DNA of 63,924 bases, from NCBI RefSeq assembly GCF_000003815.2, contig NC_049988.1, positions 9,316,767-9,380,690 on the forward strand, read 5' to 3'. A program made the position numbers and the translations under genes. Positions 47,201 through 59,897 of this stretch are shown here, piece after piece. Below the pieces are notes generated by a model that ran no database searches, was not told the DNA's origin, and worked only from the letters and a program-made list of their open reading frames with translations. Numbering within the stretch: the first letter of the stretch is position 1; each line of letters opens with the position of its first letter. The DNA is from Branchiostoma floridae. Its lineage: Eukaryota; Chordata; Leptocardii; Amphioxiformes; Branchiostomatidae.

Positions 47201-50200
47201 CCTCATTTTTCATCCATAGGCTGCTTTATGCTACTAAACATTATCATAAAGCTACAAACTGTCAACATCGGTTGTCTTTACATGTCATTAGATAAGTTCC
47301 TACATCTACTTCCTACTTCCCACTAAATTTGAAATTATATACTAATGGAAATGACTAAGGATTTTTCAAACTGCGTTTGCCTAACTGACTTACAACTGCC
47401 GTAACAATCATCCTAGACACACTTAGCTGTTGTGGTGACCTCCAAGGTTTGCGACTTTGATAGATTGAAGCCTTTAAAACAAAGTCTCAAACTTCAAAGC
47501 CGTCCTCCTGCAGTATAGGAGTCAGGTAACGGGTTGTAATTATGTTTTCAAGTGACCTGTATTATGTTTGTGTAAACCAGGTCTCCAGACTCACAAAAGA
47601 GCTTACCGCCTGTAATATTGATATCACAGAAACAAGATTAAAATATTCTTATTTACGGGCCTAGGATGGAAAATAGGAATATCCAATTATGTCGTTGAAA
47701 ATTGATACTAATCGACTAGACAATGTTTCAATCATATCATGGGAGGTCAGAGGTGAGAGCTTGTCGGCCTCTGACTGAAAAAATGTATGAGCTGGTTTGT
47801 TGGTAGCATTACTACCATGAATAAGTGCAAGTCAAATTTTTTAATATTCTTTGAATTTAACAACAATGGCTACATTAAAGGGCCTACAGGAAGTATCATA
47901 CACTATTTCCATATTGTTGTTTAGGGTTGAAACTCACATCAACCTCTTTAGTTTTAATCTCATTCTGTAAATTCCTATTGTGCTATGTTTTCCAATGAAT
48001 GCCCCCCCCCCCCCCCATATTATTTCTTCATATGTACCCTTCTTCTGTGATACATTGTGGGGTTTTTTCCTGTAATCTTTGTAGCTATATGAAAGCTTGA
48101 CAATGTGTACTAATCCTCATGCTCTGTAGATAGATTGTATTGACAATGCTGCTTGTCACCTTACCTTCAGAGGATCGCCCTCCCAGTGTTTGTGTATTAA
48201 GAACCAATTGAACCTACTTATTTTACCCCCAGCTTGATATTTGAAGTTTGAGACATTCTTGGCCGCTGATGGAAAAGTTTCTAAGGGCAACTTGGCTTCT
48301 TATGAGGAATTCAAAGTTTCAGCTGGTTTCTGGAAGTTGAGTTGAAGAAGTGAAAAAATTAGTTTTGAAGCAAGGCCAAGGGTTCTGATATCAAAGGAGC
48401 CCGATGGTGGCTCAAGTTCACCAGGCAAGGTCATTGCAAGGTTATTTGAAGGTTAACACAAACAGACTCCATACAGTATGACTTCTGACAAGGTACGGGG
48501 CATGCCCTGAAGATATGGGCTTAGTTATTAAATACCAATTGATCCCACTTAATAGTAATTGCAACTTAGAGCACTATTGGACTAAGTGTGACAACAAAGG
48601 TCTAACTTAATTTTATGGAGTCGTTTTGTTTGACAAGTTAGGAAAAACACTTTTAATCCAATTAGAATTGTTTACTTTGGAAAACCATTTAGTTTTCATA
48701 TTATGTATCAGTGCTTATTATCTAAGCAAAACTTTGTTTTTGTTTTTGCTAAAAAAGCTGGCAACACTGTTCCAACAATTCAAATGCTGGATCTTTTGAG
48801 AGACACATGTACATTGTATTCTGTATTTTTCTTGGACATGAGACAACCTCGCCTTTGCTAAGATGAATCTCTCCTTGATTTGTCCACAGCTGTCTTGCTT
48901 CCTATATCATTGTGAATTTGCAAGAAATTATTGTCGTTGCTGTTTTATTAATGCCTTTAGCTGTTGCATGTAACTGCAACGGCTACTCTTCCAGGAGTAA
49001 AAAGTAACACACAGAAAACATGGACACTGAGTGTAGCATATAACAACATCCCAGAATTTAAAGTACTAACAATCATCATATGAAATATCATAAAATGCTT
49101 GTGTCTTATTGAGTTATAAGCATGTCTAACCCTTGCCTGACCAGGAATAACAGCTGATAAACTGAATATGGTGAGTGATGTAATTATGACATGTGACACA
49201 TAAACACCCAAATATCCAGTCAAAGATTAGTAGAGTTTAATGGAGAAATCGCATGTGAATGGGACAATCCCTGGACATGTGTGTAACATTGAGAGTAAAT
49301 GGAGCAGTTCTATGTATATGTTACAAACCTGTTGAACCCAGTAGTTCAACAAACAACAGGTACAATCAGGGTAGGGTTGCAGGGTTACCTTAGTTCTGAT
49401 GACTTACAGGTGCTTGGGAAATATGACATCTGAGATTAGGGTAAAATCACCACCTCTCCTTGATAGATGGTATACATTTAAAAAAAGTAGAAAAGGTGAA
49501 AAGCCTTGATGGTAAAGAAATTATTAACATGAGTAATAAATTCAACTAGACCTCCACGAAAAGTGGTCCCAACGGCCAAATGAAGCACTTTTGAGTCTAC
49601 ATAAAGGCACAAACAAAACAAAAAAACAAACAAAAAAACAAACAAACAAAGGTATGACTAAGGCTAGCATGTAACTTCACATGTCCAAACTGGGGCCCGA
49701 TCGGACTGTGGGAAAAATAGAAATGTATAATGTAAAAAATAAATACAGAAATAATGCCTATGACTATTCCCTTTACATCTTATACAGTTTGGTGTCTTTT
49801 ATATCATACTTTGTGTAACCAAAAGCTGTCCGGCCAGGCCCCAGTTTGGAAATGTGATGTAGGCCTTAGTTGTATCCTTGACAATAGGAACTTTGTTGAT
49901 ATATATATATATATTAGGATCTTGCCTATTTTATTTTGTATCTCAAGGTATCAAGGTACAGTGGATTCCAATTATTCGTATTACGCCTTTTCGGATAATT
50001 CTGGTAATTGCATAGAATTGCGAAATCCCAAACCATTTGCCATTCGTAAGGCAAATATTAAATTATAAGGCTTCGCAGAATTGGATAACCCCCGGTCTCA
50101 AACTTCGGGTTTTGGGATAGAATTACGTCAAATTATAGCAAATAAAATGGGAAAATATACGCTAAAACTTACAAAATGAGGCCAAAATTAACCAACAACT

Positions 50201-53200
50201 GTATGTATGAAGGCATATAATCATGAAAAGGACCATAAGATAGGTAGATTCCACCGAAAATCTTGCCAATGCTGCTGCGGTAGCGTGCGAACATTGGTTA
50301 GGCGCCATTTTGATAGGTTGCCGCAAGGCATGATGGGCGGACGTCATGTATTTCATTTTGTATCATATGCTTGTCCTATTTGTTTCCTCCTGTATGCAGG
50401 ACAATCCTCAGTACGCCCCAGACCGCTGTAACGCCTTCCAGTGTGACCTGACGAAGGATGACCTGCGGACTAACGTACCTGCCGCCAGCGTGGACATGGC
50501 TACTCTGATATTTGTGCTGAGTGCTCTTCATCCTGACACAATGCAAACTGCTCTGGAGAACATACACAGGGTAAATTATACTCAACTTCAACTTTTAGGT
50601 CATGACACTGCCTGTGTATGTAATGAGAAATCTCCATTTTGACAAAGACATATTTGATAAATAGTAATGCACTGTAAACCTCCTATGCAGGCTATGGGCA
50701 AAAGTCTTAGGTTTGGATGTACTTGTAGTTGAAGCACTACGAAATCATACATGTAAGTAACAACAAAACTGCAGTATCCAAATGCTACCTGCATGAAGTC
50801 ACTGAGGAGGCTGCAATATATCACTGTGACTACAGTATCTCACTCACTCACTCACTCACTCACTCACTCACTCACTCACTCACTCCACACACTCACTCAC
50901 TCACTCACTCACTCTCACTCACTCAACCACCCACCCACCCACGCACTCACTCACTAACTCACTCACTCACTCACTCACTCTCACACTCACTCACTCACTC
51001 ACTCACTCTCACTCACTCACTCACTCACTCACTCACTCACTCACTCACTCACTCACTCACTCACTCACTCACTCACTCACTCACTCACTCACTCACTCAC
51101 TCACTCTTTGTTCACCAGACCAGTGTGTGCAACCAACTCAGAATAACTTTGATAATTGATTCATCAACGAGACACTTGTAATTGTTACACTACTACAACA
51201 CATGATGCAAGATTTAATCTGTTATTCACCACTGGTCAGCTGCAAAAGCAAAACGGTCTGATGTATAAGTAGATTAACTGCTAATCCTTAGTAGGATTAC
51301 AAGATTAATTATCTAGTGGTCTCATAATCCAATTAGAGTAAAAGCTGAAATCCCATCTTCACAGTTTGATGAAAAACTTTCTTTTCTTTCACTCCCAATT
51401 TGTGATTTCATCCTTAATGTTGTCACCACAGGTATTTTATTTGAGTAGGACCACCAAAGTGATGAAAAACATGCCATCACCAGATTCTGACAAAACAATA
51501 AAAAAAATGATATGTCCTTGCCTTGAGGAATGAAGTAGAGAAAATTACAATACATGGACTTGTTAATAATTTTATGAAATTCTGGAAGTTTGAATTTTCC
51601 AAAGTTCACACACAAAAGTGAAAGTCTCCAAAAAGAGAAAGTCATTGATGGGTACATGTACATAGATGATACCGTACATGCATTTAAGTTTGCGGGAATT
51701 TGATTTAGCAGGAAAAGGACTGTTTGCGGTGGTTTTAAGTTTGCGGTAACACCATGCATACTGCCATAGAAAAAAATTATGATTATATGTTGGTGTCAAT
51801 TCCCACAAGTATCAAGAAGTGCTGGTAATACTTTTGTCAATGTTCAAAACGTTTTGTCTCATCTTGAAAGACATTTTGTAAAAACAGAACTTTGGTTTAC
51901 ACTAGAACTGGCAGTTGACCCTAAAGTGAAATGTTCAACTTCACTGAAAGATTTTATCCTACTGAGAAATTATGTGGGATGCCAGAAAGTCAATTATGGT
52001 CTCTGCAGGCTCCTGCCACTATAACTGGCTTCTCTGCTGAAGTTGTTAACACTCAGTCCCTCACACCTGTCAGGTTTCAAACAGTAGGGGTGGGTGGGGG
52101 GCTTTGTTTGGTCACTGTTAACTGTCATCTGTCAGAAAGGTGGAGAAACGGCCATCAAGAACACGACTAGTGGGGATTTGAAATCCTTCACCTTGACCTA
52201 AAAGTACCAATCATTATTTTCACTGTCCACTTGACATTGGAATTTGTATTTTTCTTTAATATAGATTTTGTGTTAATCTGCATTTTGACATAACCAGAAT
52301 CAAATAGCATATATTTTTTGTTTAGATCTATGTAACCATCTTAGATTAAGTAATGTGTAATGTATGCATGCTTTTGTATTCAAAATACCCCTCCCCCCCC
52401 AACTGTATAAAACTACAACTTGACTGGACTCTAATTGTTGTCCTTATGACGAGGTTAATCTTTTTGAGACTTGTCCAAATTCAAATCTGATGCACATATT
52501 ATCTCCACTTTTTTTTAACTGTGAAATGTGCATTACCAAACTGCCAGGAGCATAATTTACCTGTTGGCAGTGTTCCTTTGCCCTGGAAAATATATTTACC
52601 AGACCAAAGTTCATAATTTACTGGTATTGCATAAGAGATTGAAAATGCCCATTAATTTCCTTGACAAAGAAAAATTATGATACTGTTGATCCTTGGAAGG
52701 GACACAAAGTTGCTGGTTTGAAAGATGTGGGGAGCAATTTTGTTTACATTGTTAAAGAATAGGTACAAACTTTTCTCAGCAAAGAACAGACTATCTGAAA
52801 GTTACGCTTGTGGTGGCACAAAATCAATTAAACTGAACCTTTATTTTAAATGACTTATTTCTTGACAAAGAAGGCAAGAAATTCTGTAAGTGTAAATCTT
52901 GCCAAGTTCACAAACAAAAGTGACAATTTTCCGAGAAAGTGACTGATTGGTACATGGGTAACGTTAATCTCAAGAAAAGGAAATTCAACATCTCTGACAT
53001 CTCTGGTTGCCATGGCGAGGTGATGCCTTCCCAGCATGACGTGGGGCAGGCTGATGAACGCCCCCTGCCGCTGCCTTAATTAAGCCCCCCTCCCCCGTAC
53101 GCACCTGCACAGTCCAATCTGAGCCCTCCAATCACACTGGCAGGTTAACTGCACTACCAATCAGCCTGTGTACGGACATAACCACCTGCGCAGCCTTCAA

Positions 53201-56200
53201 CGTGCAGGACTGAGTGTAGAAGGGGACCAAAATAGAAAGTCAGCAAGATTTTTGTGAGCAGCATGCTGTGCAAATCGGTCTAACACGATTTGCTATTTTT
53301 ACACTGATATTTTGCACACTGAACAAGAACAAAGTAACTTTGGGTGCAAGATCAAAACCCCATTTTTATTATGGTCTGACCTCCTGTATGTTCTGACACC
53401 CCGGCCTATGTTCAGACACTCCCTTACAAATAGATGTTGGACTTAGAAAATAGGGGTATCTGAACATAGGGGTGTCTGAGCATAAGGGTGTGAGAACATA
53501 ATGGTGTCTGAACATAGCCTGATTAAATCTCGCTTATAGCAGCCCGCCCAACATCTGCCGGCCCCCTAGAAGGGGCCAGTTACAGCCCTGGACAGCAGAG
53601 TTTGTGTTACACAGACTAGTCTGAACATAGGTGTGTCTGAACATAGGTGTGTCTGAACATAGGTGTGTCTGAGCATAGGTGTGTTCAGACACTCCCTTAC
53701 AAATAGATGTTGGACTTAGAAAATAGGGGTGTCTGAGCATAAGGGTGTGAGAACATAATCGTGTCTGAACATAGCCTCATTAAATCTCGCTTATAGCAGC
53801 CCGCCCAACATCTGCCGGCCCCCTAGAAGGGGCCAGTTACAGCCCTGGACAGCAGAGTTTGTGTTACACAGACTAGTCTGAACATAGGTGTGTCTGAACA
53901 TAGGTGTGTCTGAACATAGGTGTGTCTGAGCATAGGTGTGTCTGAGCATAGGTGTGTCAGAACATAGGTGTGTCTGAACATAGGTGTGTCTGAGCATAGG
54001 TGTGTCAACAAAAGAATATAAAAGTGCTGGAACATTGAACTGTCCCCTTTTGCTAATATATATGTATTTTAGCAGCAACGTTGCTTTGCTTTTGTAGATG
54101 ATCACACTTTCCACAAAGCTTCCATATTTTTACCACCAGTATTTGCACCTAAATGGCTAAGACAGTGAAATAGCATAAAATAATTATAAGAAGCTCGTAT
54201 TTCTGTGCAGGTTGTGAAGCCAGGTGGGTGCGTGCTGTTCCGAGACTACGGTTTGTACGACCACGCCATGTTTAGGTTCGCCCCAGGACACAAGCTAGCC
54301 GACAGTTTCTATGTGCGCCAAGACGGCACCAGAGCGTACTACTTTTCCACAGGTAGGTAAGGGTATGAAACAAAAAAAAGGGATCGTTAATCAGATCATA
54401 GTCATAAAAAGAGAAAGAAATTTGATAGCCTTTAATTTACCATTCCAATGAAACTATCCATGAGTCTGTATCTCACATAAGGCCACAGCAAGTAAATTTT
54501 ATGGATGACATCCGCGCGCTCATTAATGTTTGCCTGATTTCTGGAAAAAAAAAACAAGATTTTTTTTCTTCTTCAGGGAAGGCCGGATAGACGAAAATGG
54601 GTAAAGGTTGTGTTGTAACCTAATCATTGAATGTAGAATTGACACTAGAGACTCTGTAGCATTGACTGTAGTTGCAGAGGTACAACTTGATAGATAGTTG
54701 TAAAAGTGGCACAACTATGGAAGCTATGAGTGTAGTTGCCAACATGGTTAATGATACCAGTCTGCTACACTAGTGTCACTTTAACTACACTGGTGCACTT
54801 ATAAGCTTCTTAAATACAGGAATGAATGCCTTGTTGGCTGTGATGCCATATTTTGTCCCTTCATGTCTTGTTACAGCGTATATTTTGAAAATTTGCCATC
54901 TTGTTTTTTTTACCCATCTTGTTTTTTTTCCGCCCTATCTCATTATTTTTGCAGTCTGCAGAGGATGTCATCCATAAAATTTACTTGCTGTGGCCTAACA
55001 TGGCAACAAGCTTGTCATCCAGGCTATCCCCGTCTCGTTACCAATACCCATCACTTATTCTCCACCATTGCTGCATTATTATAGCCAGCATAAATGCCCT
55101 TTGGCATACAATACACAGCAGTAACCCAGGTTATGATATTACAATGAACAACCTGTCACACCTAACTTTTGCACATCTAGCTACATTAAGTGTTTCCTAC
55201 AAGAATGCACTTGTGCGGGTGCCTTTACTGCAACTATGACATTTCAATGTGAAAAAAAAACACATTTTTCAACTGCTCAATCCTTGGTAGGTAACTCTGT
55301 TACAGGAATGCATTTTTACACACTGTTCACAGTTTGCTCCAAGCTCTGTAAAATGGACATTCCATGCTGCGGTGTGGGTTCACTCGGGGTTGTCGTAAAT
55401 GTGTAAACTTCACACCTCCAGCCTGTAGACTTCCTGGCACCCCCGTTTTCTCTGATGTGCCGGCCTTGCTCGCCAATATTTGGGAACTGTTCCACAGGAT
55501 TTGATGTGGACTGCAAAATGGTGGGTACCATGCCCGTAGCCAGGATTTTGGTTGGGGGGGTTCTTTTTAGTATTTGTGGGACCATCGAGCGCCGCAGGCG
55601 CGAGACTCACGCCGAAGGCGTGAGCTGCCTAGGGGGGTCCGGGGGCATGCACCCCCGGGAAAAATTGAAATGTTAACCCTCTGAAACGCCATTTCCTGCA
55701 TTTTGACGGGAAAAATTCGCTGGCTAAGTTTAATGGAATTTCTCTTAAAATACACAAGGTTTTTGGCATAAGTCTTTGATGCCGACTCCCCCGACATATT
55801 CACCATGTCCGATACCAAAGACGGGAGGCGTTGCAATGGTGGTCCGGGGAAATTTTGAAATCTGGACCCTATGAAAAGCCATTTCCTGCACTTTCTGGGG
55901 GCAAATTTTGCTGATAGACTCACTAGGATTGAATGAAATGTCTATCAGTGAATAATGCAAATCAGTCATGCCTTTGAAAAAAAATCTTGGACATGAAAAA
56001 GGGGACCTTTGAGCATGAAAAAGTGGACCTTTGTGCGTGAAAAAGCGGACCTTTGAGCATGTGGGGGGGTTCTTCCGAACCCCCCGAACCCCCCCTGGCT
56101 ACGGGCATGGGTACATACAGCTGAAGGGATGGGCCTCAGGAAAGGAAAGGCTTGTTTTCCAAAAGCCAACACTATCCAACAACACTATCCAGGTCCTCGT

Positions 56201-59200
56201 GTTTGCTAATTGTGTGGTGAACTGCTTGGGTTAATTCGGAAACAACAGAATTTGACACAGTCAGACTGTTCACTTTGTTTTATTATTAAAACAGTAGAGT
56301 TTTACTCTTGATCTAAAGCATTCCACCAAACAGTGTCTAAAAGAGTGACTGAAAATGTCTATGGAAAACCACCAAGCATAAGGAGGTAACGTTGCACGTT
56401 TAGTCACAGAGGATTTTCTTTTATAGTCAGTAATAGAAATATATGATTCTCCCCTCCAATGGGAATGGACTGTAGAAATGATGGTATTTCTACTGTAGCT
56501 TCATCCGTATTTTCCACAGAATCCGCTGGATGTTGGGGTTGCAAAGATTTGATGCACTAAACATTGGCAAACTTAAGACACTTCAGCACAGAGTTCTTTT
56601 CAGTGACCAAACCAGTTCAGAAACGATACACCGATTTCCATAATCTTTGACCCCATATTACCCCTTTCTGAAACTTCAAAGCTCTTCCCCTTTTGACAGC
56701 CAACATAGGATGGCTTCACGCAAACAAGAGAGGTCACTCAGGGGCATAATAAGCTGGACCTCAAACTGAATGCTTCCTGTCTTCAATATTTTGGCAATTT
56801 TCTGATATGTTTGACAGAAGGAGGAGAACCCATAGTAGTCTGACACCACTGTATCGTTTGCAACCAGTAAACGTAATGGTGAAAGATGGCTATGTAGAAT
56901 TTTGTGTGCATGGGACACAATGTTTAAGTCCTCAAGTCATGCGCTTTGGCAAAAGATATGTGAATTCGGTCAAAATGAAACATGTTTTCCCTAATTTTTT
57001 CTCCTTTCAGCTCTTCCATGTTTTTATTTCCTTTTTTTTTGTGTGTGGAAAAAGTTGTTGCGCAAACCGACAATTTTAACTCTGGTCGGGGTTGAAGATT
57101 GAATAGGAATCCTTCTTTTCTTTTTTCTCATGTGGTGACAAAAGCAAAAGAAACTGTCAATGAAAATGCATCTTCACACTTGCTATGAAGTTCACCACAT
57201 AAAGGCTAACCATCTTTACCATTGTTTACGTATCAAACCTGAAATGTCCTCAGCTGCAGTTGTAGCAACTCTCCTTCTGACGCATGTTTACACAGTTGTA
57301 TCTATAGGTCAGTTGGACACAGCTCGCTACAGTAACAAGTCTCAATATTTGTGGTACGGGTAGGATAAAAGGGAAAGTGGAGACGGTATGTCTGGGACGG
57401 GAGGTGAGACTTCCTCTGTTGACTGCCATGAAACGTGGTGACGTGCGATGTACATGTAGTGGGAGGAAACAAGGCCTATCCTGTCAAATGTGCAACTATA
57501 GTAAATCTAAACTGGAACCTTTTTTTGTATCTTCCAGAATTTCATTGTAATCCAAAGTAAAATTTTCAATTGGGACAGGCATACATTGTACCTGATATGT
57601 CAAAACTATGGTTGAGTACAGGGATGTGAAAAATAATAAAGAAAGGTGACCCTCAAACTTTGGTATCTGAAGATTTTCATTCCTAAAGTTTGTAGATGAA
57701 ATTACACTGTCTTTTACATCCTCAAAACTGCAAGGTGCACATAACCACTATGCAAATGCATTGTGAGATATGAAAGATTTTATGGCCTATTGTCCTATAT
57801 TTTGTGCAAGTTTAGCATCCTAGTTTAATTTTGTCAGATCATACAAGTAGGGCGATAAGAGAGGCTTCAGGCAAGTGTAACTTCTTTACCTTAGACCTCA
57901 GACTGCCGACTCCCAGGACCCTTTGGTTGGCCGACAACAGCCAATATTGACAGATTGTAACAAGTGCATTGCTACATCTGAGCACACATCGGGTGAGGTA
58001 GACAAGCAGTTCAGAATGTTTCAGTCCTCTACAACTCTTTACTCTCCTGTGGTTGACAGTTTAACTTGACGTGTACTAATGGGGCCAGGGTCGTGGTAGT
58101 GTGGGACACAGAAGTAAAGACCGGCAAAACAGTTGTGTCAGCTTATTTTTTAAAAAAGGGGCTATTGTTGCCCAAAAAAACGGTGCAATGGCCGAGTGGC
58201 CATGGGTAGAGTGTTGCCTTCGGTAGGTCATGTTGCATTCGGTAGGTTGTGAGTTCGATCCCCGGCCGAGTCATACCAAAGACTTTAAAAATGGTGCATG
58301 CTGCTTTCTCTGCTTAGCACTCAGCATTCGGGAAAGAGTATGGAAGTGGACTAGCCCCCTGCTGTAGTGATTGCACAAAGTTGTGTGGCCCAGGGCTACT
58401 GAAACGGAGATGGGCACTGCCCTATGCGCCATCAGGCGCGGGGAAGGCACTTTGACTTTTTTAGATGTTATTTCTCTTTTAATAGTGTCTATGAGTCTCA
58501 TTTCCTTCTTTGTTCAGCATACAATTATGTATACCATGGCCTTTGTTTGCAATTAGCCTTCCGGCATGAACTTGCAATAAAGACTTTGTTCTCATTTCTG
58601 CAAATACTATGGTATAGTATACCGTATACATAATTTGATTAAAGAGAACTACCACAAATGAGATATACACTATTATTGCATGTTGTAAGGGATTGCACTC
58701 GTCTTTTGGAAGGGACATAAAATAGCAGTCCCATGTTGAAGGAGATGCCTTGAGCACATAAAACAGCCTCATTTACTCAGATTGGGAGACTGTTGACTGC
58801 AATAATACACAAAGGTGAATATGTGAATATGAATATGCGCAGTACAATTACAGTACAACAGCAAAGATGTACTAGCATTCTTGATAAGATACGTGTTGAT
58901 ACAAAGTTATAGTCTGTACATGTATGAAAAGAATTAATGACCAACCCAAGTGGCGAGTAACTGTGCAAGGTCATGTGAGATCCACACTGTTGATCATTAG
59001 CTTCATGTTTACTTGTGAATGTAAGTTCTTTGAAACTATGATGTTTTGATACTTTGAAATGGAGGATTCTCTGTTTACTGGGATGACAGCGGGTGTTGAG
59101 TCATTTCGGAACATCAGACAGTAGCAGGACAATGACAAACCCGCTGGGTAAGCCGGAAGGTGATTGGTGTGGTTTTGTGGGGACTTGTGTCCTTTTTCTG

Positions 59201-59884
59201 TTGTTTACTTGACAGTGTTGTTTTGCTGTATGTCTAAGGATCTGGAACAGGATTCAGTGAGAGAAATAATTGAGTTGGCTTTTGGTAAGAAATAGAGACT
59301 ATCGATCTTGATGTTTAGTAGTACTTCACAGTCTTTACTGCCTAGTGGTTTATGTGCCCTGTTTTTGGACCAGAAGGTTGATGGTTCGAATCCTGTCCCA
59401 TTGCCGTTCACAAAACTTAGAGCGTATTGGAAGGTCCTCTTTGGCAGGACACTTTGTGAAGGCCCCAATGCTACATGTTTTAGTTCTGACAAACTGACAA
59501 CACAACGTGCACTCACCAACTTAATTTTGTAATTTTTCTAGCTCTGTAATTCCTATTTCATAAACTCTCACACTTTCATTCCTAAAGAAGCATCTCAATG
59601 CCTCTAGGCATTGAAAGTGAATGGCTGGCACATAAACCTGGTCTTCATTTTTTTGTTTTCCAGATGAACTTGCTAGGTTGTTCACGTCTGCAGGCTTCTG
59701 TGTGGTGAGCAATGAGTATGTCATGAGGGAAACTGTGAACAAGAAAGAAGGACTGTGTGTGCCTAGAGTGTTCGTACAGGGAAAGTTTGTGAAGACAGAC
59801 ACAGGACAAAACCATGGCACCGAACAGGATGAGAACAGGACAAGCAGTATTGATGATACAGAAGAGCACAGTTGTAGTACATAA
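44230..59884 (+). CDS. METTL6: METTL6, tRNA 3-methylcytidine methyltransferase, complete, 5 coding exons
   Basis: Coding exons: 44230-44490, 45473-45601, 50400-50570, 54211-54352, 59664-59884. All are GT-AG. Phases are 0,0,0,1, giving 307 aa (human about 284). The ATG at 44230 is the first in frame after the likely acceptor at 44192. The N-terminal family block is [20 protein letters not shown] (44-63), then [11 protein letters not shown]-binding motif I is LEAGCGVGN (94-102), and the acidic residue after strand 2 is Asp120 in [15 protein letters not shown] (143-152), [10 protein letters not shown] (196-205), [11 protein letters not shown] and [15 protein letters not shown] (about 257-271) are METTL6 hallmarks. 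The enzyme methylates C32 of serine tRNAs using SAM, acting with seryl-tRNA synthetase. The last 30 or so residues are polar and lineage-specific, and the TAA falls in a MITE-like sequence. The gene is divergent from EAF. Confidence 0.96.
44491..45472 (+). other. METTL6 intron 1
   Basis: Largely occupied by the hAT-like element at 44569-44931. No other feature recognised. Confidence 0.8.
44561..44939. mobile_element. hAT-like non-autonomous element with 8-bp TSD
   Basis: A 363-bp element (44569-44931): CAGGGTTGTAGCCAGCCTG... and ...GCTGGCTACAACCCTG, with perfect flanks GTCTATAT. The internal modules 'cctctgaaacactatttcctgcattttgaggcaaattttgct' resemble those in 55529-56108, so the two share ancestry. 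Confidence 0.9.
45715..46048. mobile_element. hAT-like non-autonomous element
   Basis: Ends CAGGGTTGGACAAGTTT... and ...GACTTGTTTATCCCTG, with several internal 'acttgcccga / tcgggcaagt' inverted motifs. The flanks share only CAATG, so the target duplication is eroded. Confidence 0.7.
46252..46624. mobile_element. Non-autonomous DNA element (gccacaagaag family), copy 1
   Basis: aagccacaag...ttttatggatgacatcc on the left is mirrored by gaatgtcatccacaaaatttacttgg on the right. The same ends delimit 54481-54995. Confidence 0.7.
50839..51106. repeat. (TCAC)n microsatellite in METTL6 intron 3
   Basis: About 265 bp of TCAC units with a few interruptions (caccca, acac). It is the same motif as at 18445-18597. 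Confidence 0.97.
53400..54008. repeat. Duplicated minisatellite block in METTL6 intron 3
   Basis: A block of about 260 bp (cagacactcccttac ... ggccagttacagccctggacagcag) occurs twice, with copies starting near 53412 and 53686. Each copy ends in an array of a 16-bp unit, ctgaacataggtgtgt. The second array is longer. Variants (ctgagcat, cagaacat) show unit-level divergence. Confidence 0.9.
54481..54995. mobile_element. Non-autonomous DNA element (ggccacagcaag family), copy 2
   Basis: Ends GGCCACAGCAAGTAAATTTT...and ...AAAATTTACTTGCTGTGGCC are perfect inverted repeats of about 20 bp, continuing into tatggatgacatcc with about one change. It is 515 bp long. Bordering bases are ataa/taac, so a target duplication is not clear. 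Confidence 0.85.
55523..56114. mobile_element. DNA element with CATGCCCGTAGCCAGG ends
   Basis: A 580-bp element (55529-56108) with inverted ends CATGCCCGTAGCCAGG... and ...CCTGGCTACGGGCAT and 6-bp direct flanks GGGTAC. Repeated inner modules ('ctgaaacgccatttcctgca', 'gaaaagccatttcctgca') indicate internal duplication. It is non-coding. Confidence 0.83.
58183..58468 (+). repeat. tRNA-derived SINE
   Basis: The head has an A box (TGGCCGAGTGGC, 58190-58200) and B box (GAGTTCGATCCCC, about 58251-58263), with a partial internal duplication (cttcggtaggtcatgttgc/attcggtaggt) between them. The body runs through 'ggcccagggctactgaaacggagatgg' and ends in a T run near 58468. It is inside METTL6 intron 4, sense orientation. 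Confidence 0.75.
59338..59532 (+). repeat. tRNA-derived SINE, second family
   Basis: An A-box-like 'ctgcctagtggtttatg' and a B box GGTTCGAATCC (59383-59393) are followed by a body (ggcaggacactttgtgaaggcccc). It ends about 130 bp before METTL6 exon 5. Confidence 0.65.
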
Positions 59885-59897
59885 TCTCCAAGCAGAT
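59882..59897. mobile_element. MITE terminus at the METTL6 stop codon
   Basis: TAATCTCCAAGCAGAT matches the first 16 bases of the TAATCTCC MITE family (60662, 14720). Its TAA is the METTL6 stop codon. The rest of the element is not recognisable. Confidence 0.55.

Larger units (their letters stand above)
45602..50399 (+). other. METTL6 intron 2
   Basis: A 4.8-kb intron with two DNA-element remnants (45715-46048 and 46252-46624), a C homopolymer near 48003-48016, a caaacaaa-type low-complexity run near 49610-49650, and a possible Tigger-like fragment near 49958-50140. No coding sequence is recognised. Confidence 0.75.
50571..54210 (+). other. METTL6 intron 3
   Basis: Contains the long TCAC microsatellite and the duplicated minisatellite described separately. 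A GC-rich patch near 52990-53160 has no recognised function. Confidence 0.75.
54353..59663 (+). other. METTL6 intron 4
   Basis: A 5.3-kb intron with two DNA elements and two tRNA-derived SINEs described separately. Open frames inside are short and unrecognised. Confidence 0.8.

Noticed and set aside
50729-51181. Plus-strand open frame of 150 codons
   Set aside because: Mostly the TCAC microsatellite inside METTL6 intron 3.
53600-54008. Regular 16-bp repeats resembling a CRISPR array
   Set aside because: There are no unique spacers of constant length and the setting is an animal intron; it is a minisatellite.
58183-58270. Functional tRNA gene
   Set aside because: A and B boxes are present, but the middle contains a duplication, no acceptor stem forms, and a SINE body follows.
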